The notes beneath the pieces are model-generated. The model was not told the origin of the DNA. It was given only the letters and a program-made list of their open reading frames with translations, and made no database searches. DNA of 32,362 nt. Origin: Bacteroidota bacterium (lineage in GTDB: Bacteria > Bacteroidota > Bacteroidia > Chitinophagales > Chitinophagaceae). Positions within the stretch are counted from its first letter, which is position 1. Every line of letters starts with the position of its first letter. The stretch is taken from positions 1 through 32,362 of the forward strand of contig JAKQJG010000119.1 of NCBI GenBank assembly GCA_029561305.1, given 5' to 3'. This document shows, one piece after another, positions 24,965 through 30,901 of the stretch. Both the position numbers and the translations under genes were made by a program.

Positions 24965-25018
24965 TTACATTTTATAGCTGCTGAGTATTATAGAAAATAA
25001 TACCCGGGAAAAATGTAA
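24965..25018. promoter_or_regulatory. Nested inverted repeats upstream of DUF2459 gene
   Basis: An outer pair TTACATTTT (24965-24973) and AAAATGTAA (25010-25018) encloses an inner pair GTATTAT (24985-24991) and ATAATAC (24997-25003). Both are perfect, and they lie 15 nt before the next ATG. This could be an operator or a 5' leader structure. Confidence 0.35.
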
Positions 25019-25032
25019 AACGATCAATCTAT

Positions 25033-25725
25033 ATGATGCTGAAAGGTTTTAAAAAACTATTAAAGTATACAGGATGTTTTATCCTTTTTTTTATCTCATT
25101 CGTATTGATATACCTCCTGTCGGCTTTTTGTTTGTCAAGAATTACAGTTAACAAAGAACACGATACCAATAGTGACGTTGCTATATATATTCTTACCAAC
25201 GGAGTACATACAGATATCGTGGTGCCTGTAAAAAATGATGTGTTTGACTGGAGTAAAGCGGTAAAATTTGCAAATACCCGGCTGCAGGACACAGCAGGAA
25301 TGCAATGGCTGGCGATGGGATGGGGCGATAAAGGTTTTTACCTTGAAACACCCACCTGGGATGACCTGACGATCACTACTGCTTTTAAAGCTGCATTTGG
25401 ATTGGGCACCACGGCCATGCATACCACCTTTTACCGCAGCATGACGGAAAGCAGTTCCTGCAAAAAGATCACGATCAGTCAATGGCAATACAAAAGACTG
25501 GTTCAGTTTGTTTCTGACAGTTTTGAACATGACAGTGATGGTTACACGATTTATATCAGCACGAACGCTAATTACAATGATGCTGATGCATTTTATGAAG
25601 CAACAGGGCGCTACAGCCTTTTTAAAACCTGTAACAGTTGGGCCAATGCAGCGCTTAAAAGTTGTGGCCAAAAAGCCTGCTTATGGACAGCCTTTGATAC
25701 AGGGATTTTTTTGAAGTATGAGTAG
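25033..25725 (+). CDS. DUF2459 / TIGR02117 family membrane-anchored protein
   Basis: This 230-aa protein has one N-terminal membrane anchor (residues about 12-35, ILFFISFVLIYLLSAFCL) and an extracytoplasmic domain. The domain shows IYILTNGVHTDIVVP, MGWGDKGFYLETP and a late FKTCNSWANAALKSCG, the typical DUF2459 motifs. The conserved His in NGVHTD and Cys in TCNSW resemble the layout of NlpC/P60-like cysteine hydrolases, but this is only a resemblance. Two adjacent ATG codons (25033 and 25036) are possible starts. Function unknown. Confidence 0.8.
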   Translation: MMLKGFKKLLKYTGCFILFFISFVLIYLLSAFCLSRITVNKEHDTNSDVAIYILTNGVHTDIVVPVKNDVFDWSKAVKFANTRLQDTAGMQWLAMGWGDKGFYLETPTWDDLTITTAFKAAFGLGTTAMHTTFYRSMTESSSCKKITISQWQYKRLVQFVSDSFEHDSDGYTIYISTNANYNDADAFYEATGRYSLFKTCNSWANAALKSCGQKACLWTAFDTGIFLKYE

Positions 25726-25792
25726 GAAAATCAAGCTGTTCTATCGGGCCAATGCGCCTGTTATTAAATTGGGGGTCATAGCAGAAATAAAA

Positions 25793-25818
25793 AAATCCTG
25801 ACGATAACATCAGGATTT
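25793..25818. terminator. Bidirectional terminator between DUF2459 gene and tRNA-Leu
   Basis: AAATCCTGA (25793-25801) and TCAGGATTT (25810-25818) form a 9-bp perfect stem with an 8-nt loop. It lies immediately downstream of the minus-strand tRNA-Leu, so it may serve that tRNA as well as the DUF2459 gene. Confidence 0.65.
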
Positions 25819-25819
25819 G

Positions 25820-25903
25820 TGCCCAAGACTGGATTCGAACCAGCACACCCTTTCGGGCGCCACCACCTCAAGGTGGTGCGTCTACCAATTTCGCCACCTG
25901 GGC
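25820..25903 (-). tRNA. tRNA-Leu (anticodon GAG)
   Basis: This 84-nt cloverleaf has a long variable arm. The acceptor arm is GCCCAGG against CTTGGGC. The D-loop has AATTGGTAGACGC. The anticodon stem CCACC/GGTGG holds loop TTGAGGT with anticodon GAG. The variable arm is GCGCCCGAAAGGGTGT and the T-arm GCTGGTTCGAATCCAGT. The terminal CCA is not encoded. Confidence 0.95.
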
Positions 25904-26021
25904 ATCTTCTCCCGGCAGATGGGATAGAGGGTTGCAAATATAGGCTGATTAGATAAAAATGACCAAATCATTTTTTTAAGAATGCAGCGCTAAAAGCGTT
26001 TTATGGTTGTACGTCATTCAG

Positions 26022-27191
26022 CTACTTCTTCAGTACGATCCTGAATGTGGTTCCTTTGCCCGGCTCGGAATTTTTCACAAACAATTCCCCTTTGTGGTAC
26101 TGTTCCATAATACGTTTGGCTAAACTAAGACCAAGACCCCAGCCTCTTTTTTTTGTGGTAAAACCAGGTTTAAACACATTAGAAACATGCTGTTTACTAA
26201 TGCCTTTGCCTGTATCTGTTATATCAGTAACTACCTGGGTGGTTTCATTTTTTATCGTGATACGGATGCTGCCCTTTCCTTCCATGGCGTCCAGGGCATT
26301 TTTCAGGAGATTCTCTATCACCCAATCAAACAGTGGCCCGTTGATCAGGGCTGTAATATCATTTTGCCCATCTGTATTGATACTGAAATGTACTTTTTCC
26401 GGCGCTCTTCTTTTTATGTAGTTAACCATTTCCGTTACCTGGTCCACAATATTTTTTTCTTCTAACTGGGGCGTGCTGCCTATTTTTCCAAAACGGTCAC
26501 TTACCAGTTTCAACCTTTCCACATCCTTGCTCATTTCGGTCACGATTTTTTCATTGCCTTCCTTTTCTTTCAGCAATTCCACCCAGCCCTGCAGTGAAGA
26601 AAGCGGTGTGCCCAGTTGATGGGCCGTTTCTTTGGCCATGCCTGCCCATACCTGGTTCTGTGTCGATTTATTTCTTACGTTGATCGTTATAAGCATGATG
26701 ATGATAAACATGGCAACGATCAGCAATTGTATCAATGGATAATACCTTACTTCCTGTAACAGTTTGGAATCGCCATAATAATATTTGTTTACCAACAGGG
26801 GTTCTTTACTTATTTCGAGGGTAATTGGATCATGCAATTGTTTAAACTCGTTTACCAGTCTTCGCAGGTATCCGGTATCTTTTTTTATTTCATTACTGTC
26901 AAGATTTAATCCCTGGCCCGAAGGATTGCCTTTCTCATCTGTTTCAATAATTGGTATATCGGTGTTATGAGAAGCAATGGTGTTTGTAAGATCAATCGCC
27001 GCCTGTTCGTTTACCACTGCCCTGGTTAATAACGATTGAACCCACACATCTACTTTTTCTCTTTCATCCCTGGCAATTTTTTTTGCAAGATAGTTAGAGT
27101 AAAAAATAGTGCCTGTTACAATGGCAATAGCAATAATGGCCAGCACAGAGCGCCATCCTAGCGTAATGGGGTTTACAAATTGACTAAACAT
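26022..27191 (-). CDS. Membrane-bound sensor histidine kinase
   Basis: This 389-aa protein has two membrane helices (about 15-34 and 152-171) flanking a ~115-residue periplasmic sensor region. The HisKA box is AKETAHQLGTPLSSL with phospho-acceptor His191. It is followed by an ATPase domain with WVIENLLKNALDAM, DTGKGIS and WGLGLSLAKRI. The AHQLGTPL form of the H-box is common in Bacteroidota kinases. No response regulator is adjacent on the same strand, so it is an orphan kinase here. The ligand is unknown. Confidence 0.9.
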   Translation of the reverse strand: MFSQFVNPITLGWRSVLAIIAIAIVTGTIFYSNYLAKKIARDEREKVDVWVQSLLTRAVVNEQAAIDLTNTIASHNTDIPIIETDEKGNPSGQGLNLDSNEIKKDTGYLRRLVNEFKQLHDPITLEISKEPLLVNKYYYGDSKLLQEVRYYPLIQLLIVAMFIIIMLITINVRNKSTQNQVWAGMAKETAHQLGTPLSSLQGWVELLKEKEGNEKIVTEMSKDVERLKLVSDRFGKIGSTPQLEEKNIVDQVTEMVNYIKRRAPEKVHFSINTDGQNDITALINGPLFDWVIENLLKNALDAMEGKGSIRITIKNETTQVVTDITDTGKGISKQHVSNVFKPGFTTKKRGWGLGLSLAKRIMEQYHKGELFVKNSEPGKGTTFRIVLKK

Positions 27192-27268
27192 GAATTAAAA
27201 ATAAGCATTTAAACATGCAGTAATATAAAAAGCAAAAATCCAAACCGTATGTTAAATGGGAAATGATT

Positions 27269-27276
27269 TATGTTTG
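27269..27276 (+). promoter_or_regulatory. Candidate -7 box for glycosyltransferase gene
   Basis: TATGTTTG exactly matches the Bacteroidota TAnnTTTG element, 24 nt before the ATG at 27301. No good -33 TTTG is seen at the expected spacing. Confidence 0.45.
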
Positions 27277-27300
27277 TAAAAACCAAGCGCCGCGATAAGA

Positions 27301-28365
27301 ATGAATCAACCTCATCATTCAACTAATGGAAACCAGGATACAACTATGCCGCTGGTGGCCGTGGTCATCCTTAACTGGAACGGGAAAAAATACCTGCAGC
27401 AGTTTTTGCCGGCATTACAGGCGTCGACATATGCCAATAAAAAAATAATCGTTGCGGATAATGCCAGTACAGACGACTCCGTCAATTTTGTTTGCGCCAA
27501 TTTTCCAATGGTAGAAATAATTTGCAATACCAGCAATGAAGGATTCGCCCAGGGATACAACACTGCCTTAAAAAAAGTTAAGGCAGATTATTATGTATTG
27601 TTGAACAGCGATGTGGAAATAACGGCAGGGTGGATAGAACCGGTGATAAAATTAATGGAGACTGACCAGTTGATTGGAGCATGTCAGCCGAAGATAAAAG
27701 CCTGGCATCAGCGGACACATTTTGAATATGCTGGTGCCTGTGGTGGCTGGATAGACGAATTTGGTTACCCTTTTTCAAGAGGAAGGGTATTTGATATTAC
27801 GGAAGAAGATACAGGGCAGTATGATAAAGCGGTGGCTTGTTTTTGGGCCAGTGGTGCGGCATTATTTGTACGGTCTGAACTATACCACCGGTTAGGTGGG
27901 TTGGATGCTTATTTTTTTGCACACCAGGAAGAGATAGATCTTTGCTGGCGCATGCAGCTCGCTGGTTATAAAGTGTACGTGGAGCCTTCTTCTGTTGTGT
28001 ATCATGTAGGTGGTGGCACGCTGCCCAAAAGCGATAACCTGAAAGTGTTTTTAAATTTCAGAAACAATCTTATCATGCTGGCTAAAAATCTGTCGCTGTC
28101 AGAAGCTTTGTGGCGTTTGCCGGTAAGGGCAGGGTTGGATGCTATCGCAGCATGGAAGGGTTTATTTACAGGAAGCCCTGGTTATTTTTTTGCAGTAGTA
28201 AAGGCGCATGTGCAGTTTGTAAAATGGTGTTTGTTTGATAAAAAGAAGTCGGTTTTCCCCGTTTCAAAAAAAGGAACGGTGAGCGGATTATATAAGGGAT
28301 CGGTAATTTGGCAGCATTTTGTAAAAAAGAAAACGAAGTTTTCGGAAATAGTTCCCGGTAAATAA
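27301..28365 (+). CDS. Family 2 glycosyltransferase
   Basis: The 354-aa protein has a GT-A fold of the GT2 rhamnosyltransferase-like group. VAVVILNWNGKKYL (19-32) and IIVADNASTDDS form the nucleotide-sugar site. LLNSDVE (100-106) stands at the DxD position. An acceptor-side FFAHQEEIDLCWRMQLAGY segment carries the conserved acidic and tryptophan residues. A C-terminal hydrophobic patch around residue 285-310 (WKGLFTGSPGYFFAVVKAHVQF) may bind the membrane. Starting at the internal Met16 would also fit the family. Likely role: transfer of a sugar onto a cell-surface glycan or lipid; the donor and acceptor are not known. Confidence 0.9.
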   Translation: MNQPHHSTNGNQDTTMPLVAVVILNWNGKKYLQQFLPALQASTYANKKIIVADNASTDDSVNFVCANFPMVEIICNTSNEGFAQGYNTALKKVKADYYVLLNSDVEITAGWIEPVIKLMETDQLIGACQPKIKAWHQRTHFEYAGACGGWIDEFGYPFSRGRVFDITEEDTGQYDKAVACFWASGAALFVRSELYHRLGGLDAYFFAHQEEIDLCWRMQLAGYKVYVEPSSVVYHVGGGTLPKSDNLKVFLNFRNNLIMLAKNLSLSEALWRLPVRAGLDAIAAWKGLFTGSPGYFFAVVKAHVQFVKWCLFDKKKSVFPVSKKGTVSGLYKGSVIWQHFVKKKTKFSEIVPGK

Positions 28366-28416
28366 TATTTTTTTCAATGCCAAACCTTATTTTTGCTGCC
28401 GAATAAAACAGGTACA

Positions 28417-28623
28417 ATGGAAAAGCAATTTATAGATGAAACGCACAAGGATTTTGCCCACAACTGGGTGTCTTCTTCCCGTTTCTTATTTTTCTGCCAG
28501 ATATTTTTATTGCTGGCCTTCATTTTAGGTGGTTGTTATGCTTTATCCACCCATAGCTATAAAGGTAAACCTGATGTAGCGGTGCCCGAAAGCAGCCAAT
28601 ACAGTCCAAAATATAAGTTATAA
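28417..28623 (+). CDS. Small single-pass membrane protein, unrecognised
   Basis: This 68-aa product starts at the ATG at 28417 (MEKQFIDETHKDFAHNW). It has a polar head, one hydrophobic helix (about residues 22-44, RFLFFCQIFLLLAFILGGCYAL) and a short polar tail rich in Ser, Pro and Tyr. A TATTTTTG -7-like box lies at 28388-28395, 21 nt before the start, and supports it being a real gene. I do not recognise the family. It follows the glycosyltransferase by 51 nt on the same strand. Confidence 0.55.
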   Translation: MEKQFIDETHKDFAHNWVSSSRFLFFCQIFLLLAFILGGCYALSTHSYKGKPDVAVPESSQYSPKYKL

Positions 28624-28628
28624 TATTT

Positions 28629-28660
28629 TTTGTATTGTAAGTGCAAGACCCTTATTTTTG
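28629..28660 (+). promoter_or_regulatory. Strong candidate promoter for the tRNA cluster
   Basis: TTTG (28629-28632), a 20-nt gap and TATTTTTG (28653-28660) match the Bacteroidota -33/-7 consensus exactly. It lies about 110 nt upstream of tRNA-Gly. Between them is a foldable leader. Confidence 0.65.
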
Positions 28661-28711
28661 CACTCCCAAAAAAGAAAAGTTCTTTAAAGATTGGTTTGTG
28701 GTTGCAGGTTT

Positions 28712-28757
28712 AAAGTTTAAAGTTGGTTTCTCTGACTTTCAACATTAAACTTTAGAC
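28712..28757. repeat. Inverted repeat in leader before tRNA-Gly
   Basis: AAAGTTTAAAGTTG and CAACATTAAACTTT, about 14 nt apart, are complementary with one mismatch. TTTAAAGTTT-type words are repeated on both sides. This is either a simple AT palindrome or a leader hairpin processed from the tRNA precursor. Confidence 0.4.
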
Positions 28758-28772
28758 TTTTAAACTTTAAAT

Positions 28773-28848
<76 letters not shown>

Positions 28849-28852
28849 GATT

Positions 28853-28882
28853 AATCCCGACATTTGTTCGGGATTTTTTTTC
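28853..28882 (+). terminator. Terminator after tRNA-Gly
   Basis: AATCCCGA (28853-28860) and TCGGGATT (28868-28875) form an 8-bp stem followed by a T-run. It is one of several TCCCGA/TCGGGA palindromes in this interval. Confidence 0.75.
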
Positions 28883-28892
28883 GATAGTCCAT

Positions 28893-28970
28893 ACTCGGGT
28901 GGTGGAACTGGTAGACACGTCCCGATTAAAACATCGGGATTCCCAGCAACGGGAGAGACGGTTCGAAAAT
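28893..28970 (+). pseudogene. Degenerate tRNA-Leu copy 1
   Basis: The first 27 nt (28893-28919) are identical to the intact tRNA-Leu(UAA) at 28995, and the variable arm and T-arm start (CAACGGGAGAGACGGTTCGA) nearly so. The anticodon arm is replaced by TCCCGAT-TAAAAC-ATCGGGA: a 7-bp stem with a 6-nt loop, 3 nt longer overall than the normal 5-bp stem and 7-nt loop. After the T-loop start the 3' T-stem and acceptor strand are missing. A functional tRNA is therefore unlikely. Confidence 0.75.
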
Positions 28971-28994
28971 TTAGTTCTTTATAACAAAATATTT

Positions 28995-29080
28995 ACTCGG
29001 GTGGTGGAACTGGTAGACACGCAGGACTTAAAATCCTGTTCCCCGCAACGGGAGTGACGGTTCGATTCCGTTCCCGAGTA
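28995..29080 (+). tRNA. tRNA-Leu (anticodon UAA)
   Basis: The acceptor ACTCGGG pairs with CCCGAGT. The anticodon stem CAGGA/TCCTG holds loop CTTAAAA with anticodon TAA. The long variable arm is TTCCCCGCAACGGGAGT and the T-arm GACGGTTCGATTCCGTT. Discriminator A; CCA not encoded. It is flanked by degenerate copies of itself at 28893 and 29380. Confidence 0.95.
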
Positions 29081-29081
29081 C

Positions 29082-29107
29082 AAAGCCCTGATTTATTCGG
29101 GGCTTTT
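29082..29107 (+). terminator. Terminator after tRNA-Leu(UAA)
   Basis: AAAGCCCTGA (29082-29091) pairs with TCGGGGCTTT (29097-29106) with one G-T wobble, followed by T. It directly follows the mature tRNA end. Confidence 0.72.
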
Positions 29108-29123
29108 GTATTTTCAATAAAGT

Positions 29124-29377
29124 ATGTTTTACACCCGCATTTTATACTCCGAAAATGCAAACCGTATTATGTTGGACATTGCGCAGGCCTCACTCAAAGG
29201 CTTGAACGGCATAATAATAAAATGGTTCTTTCTACAAAAAGTTATACTTCCTGGCGGTTAGTTTATCATGAAACATATTCAACAAGACAGGAGGCAAACG
29301 CCCGGGAATTATTTATAAAGCGGATGGAAAGCAGGAAATTTATTGAGAAGTTAATAAATCAACGTCCTCAAAAATAA
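29124..29377 (+). pseudogene. GIY-YIG nuclease-like gene with a one-base frameshift
   Basis: An ATG at 29124 starts MFYTRILYSENANR, the canonical GIY-YIG N-terminus with the YIL-type motif. The rest of the domain (YYVGHCAGLTQRLERHNN, then WRLVYHETYSTRQEANARELFIKRMESRKFIEKLI) continues in the next frame from about 29165. Adding one base near 29157-29166 would join NR-YYVG into a normal ~85-aa single-domain UvrC/GIY-YIG protein. The longer frame that starts at 29054 lies inside the tRNA and is not a credible N-terminus. A true frameshift or a sequencing error are both possible. Confidence 0.75.
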
Positions 29378-29379
29378 TT

Positions 29380-29472
29380 ATCGTGGTGGTCGACCTGATA
29401 GACACGTCCCGATTAAAACATCGGGATTCCCCGCAAAGGGAGTGTCCCGATTTGGAATCGGGATCCCGGGTA
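29380..29472 (+). pseudogene. Degenerate tRNA-Leu copy 2
   Basis: The 5' half (29380-29406) matches the intact tRNA-Leu(UAA) at 20 of 27 positions without gaps, and it keeps CCCGCAAAGGGAGTG of the variable arm. The anticodon arm is the same 20-nt TCCCGAT...ATCGGGA hairpin as in copy 1. The T-arm is replaced by a second such hairpin, TCCCGATT-TGG-AATCGGGA (29434-29452). The 3' acceptor-like CCCGGGTA pairs poorly with the 5' end. It starts just after the GIY-YIG stop. Confidence 0.7.
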
Positions 29473-29479
29473 CTTCAAT

Positions 29480-29504
29480 AAGCCGCTACTGTAGCGGCTT
29501 TTTC
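29480..29504 (+). terminator. Terminator after degenerate tRNA-Leu copy 2
   Basis: AAGCCGCTAC (29480-29489) and GTAGCGGCTT (29491-29500) form a 10-bp perfect stem followed by a T-run. A one-base gap means the real loop includes opened pairs. Confidence 0.75.
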
Positions 29505-29690
29505 TTTAGGTCTATTAGTTACTACTACTGCGGCCAATATTGAATAGGCCGGATCAGATCGCTGGATACTGATAAAGACCAAATTCCGGTGCAACACTGT
29601 ACAAGCCCAGCCTCTTAACTTCAACAGCTGATTTTGGCACAAAGTTTTATCTACACCTGTCATTCATTATAATCTAAAATTTTAATCATC

Positions 29691-29897
29691 ATGACAAACG
29701 GAAAAATTATTACAGGTGTAGCAGTCGGTGTGTTAGTTGCCCTGGTACTAATACCGAAATCAAGGAAAATGATAACCGATGCTCTTAGAGGCCTTACTGA
29801 TTCTATCAATGGCTTTGCAAACAGTGCAGAAGACGTGGCAGACCAGGCGCATGATATTGCCGGCTCTGTAAAATCTGCCAGGCAGGCTATTTCCTGA
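29691..29897 (+). CDS. Small YtxH-like protein
   Basis: This 68-aa protein has an N-terminal hydrophobic segment (IITGVAVGVLVALVLIP, residues 5-22). A basic turn (KSRKM) and an amphipathic helix rich in Asp, Ala and Ser follow (FANSAEDVADQAHDIAGSVKSARQAI). This is the layout of YtxH-type general-stress membrane proteins. The role is unknown in detail. It has its own terminator and appears monocistronic. The 193-bp spacer upstream has no other recognisable gene. Confidence 0.7.
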   Translation: MTNGKIITGVAVGVLVALVLIPKSRKMITDALRGLTDSINGFANSAEDVADQAHDIAGSVKSARQAIS

Positions 29898-29922
29898 TGA
29901 TCTCAACTGGTTTGAAAAATTT

Positions 29923-29949
29923 AAGGTTCGTTTATTTACGAACCTTTTT
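29923..29949 (+). terminator. Terminator of YtxH-like gene
   Basis: AAGGTTCGT (29923-29931) and ACGAACCTT (29938-29946) form a 9-bp perfect stem with a 6-nt loop and a T-run. Confidence 0.8.
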
Positions 29950-30122
29950 AGTTATGTAACATGCCTAATTAATATTTAACTGGATGTTGCGTAAAATCAA
30001 CCTCGTCACTGCTCACATGGGGATTCCGGGAAACATTCTTTTCACTCAAGTTGATTTTTACTCCTTAAAAAAGTAAAAAAAAATGAGGTATTACAATTGT
30101 AGTTGAAGCCATAAAAATTTCT

Positions 30123-30809
30123 ATGAAAAAAATACATGCCGGAAGTTTTACTGTGCCGGAAAATATAGAAGGCAAACCAGTTGACAATGAAAAGCGGGTT
30201 AAAAAAAAATCTGTTGAAGAAGCCGTTCACTTTTTCCATCTAGTTCATACCCGTCTTCAAAATCCGAATACATGGTACGACCTGAGTGGAGAAAAAGGAG
30301 CGTCTTTTACTATAAAAAAGCGGGTGTCATCATCGTTACCAAATATTATCGAAGTAAGAGACTTTTTGCAAGTGGATATACCCGGGCCCGGACCAAAAAA
30401 TGGAGATGGATTTGATTTGGTGGAAGTGACGGAGATCGGTGAAGATTTTGATGAAACTTCAGATGAAAGTTTTGGAATTACATTGAAAGCATGTGCTAAC
30501 CCGGCCCATCCGCAAATGAAGGAAACAGCACATTTCTTTAAAGGGATGGCAACATCCACTTTCATCATAAAGCGAAAAGGACAGGAAGTGCTGTGTGAAT
30601 ATTTCGGCAGGAATGAAGTACCTAACCTTCAGGTTGATAAACTCACTGATAAGATCCGTAACGCAGCAGCGTCTTTTGCGGCCATTGCGGGTGTTTCAGA
30701 ATATCAATGGAGTTCACTGGTGGACGGACTTCTTAAAGAACAAGAAAATCAGATTACTTACACTGATCAAGCTGATAAAGCAAACGATACTGGCTTGGCC
30801 AGCATGTGA
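30123..30809 (+). CDS. Unrecognised 228-aa cytoplasmic protein
   Basis: The product begins MKKIHAGSFTVPENIEGKPV. It has no signal peptide or membrane helix, and no domain I can name. Visible features are a helical VEEAVHFFHLVHTRLQNPNTWYDL (about 31-54), a proline/glycine loop VDIPGPGPKNGDGFDLVEV (about 84-102) and an acidic GEDFDETSDESFGI stretch. Later come KETAHFFKGMATSTFIIKRKG and a C-terminal helix with EYQWSSLVDGLLKEQEN. The tail (YTDQADKANDTGLASM) looks disordered. It is probably a real gene, with codon use like its neighbours, but its function is unknown. Confidence 0.75.
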   Translation: MKKIHAGSFTVPENIEGKPVDNEKRVKKKSVEEAVHFFHLVHTRLQNPNTWYDLSGEKGASFTIKKRVSSSLPNIIEVRDFLQVDIPGPGPKNGDGFDLVEVTEIGEDFDETSDESFGITLKACANPAHPQMKETAHFFKGMATSTFIIKRKGQEVLCEYFGRNEVPNLQVDKLTDKIRNAAASFAAIAGVSEYQWSSLVDGLLKEQENQITYTDQADKANDTGLASM

Positions 30810-30901
30810 TAGGTTAGTTTACACATTGTACCTGGATCGTTTATGATCTGTTGTTGTTGGTTGATTGGTATAATATTAGGATTAGCATATTAAAACTCAT
30901 T

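Noticed and set aside
25135..25671. 178-aa minus-strand frame opposite the DUF2459 gene
   Set aside because: The plus-strand protein carries clear family motifs; the antisense frame does not.
28893..28970. Degenerate tRNA-Leu copy 1 as a functional tRNA
   Set aside because: The anticodon arm is 3 nt too long and the 3' half of the cloverleaf is missing.
29054..29123. Upstream extension of the GIY-YIG frame
   Set aside because: Its start lies inside the mature tRNA-Leu(UAA); the true N-terminus is in another frame at 29124.
29475..29663. 62-aa minus-strand frame beside the tRNA region
   Set aside because: It overlaps a strong terminator and has no signal, motif or ribosome-site support.
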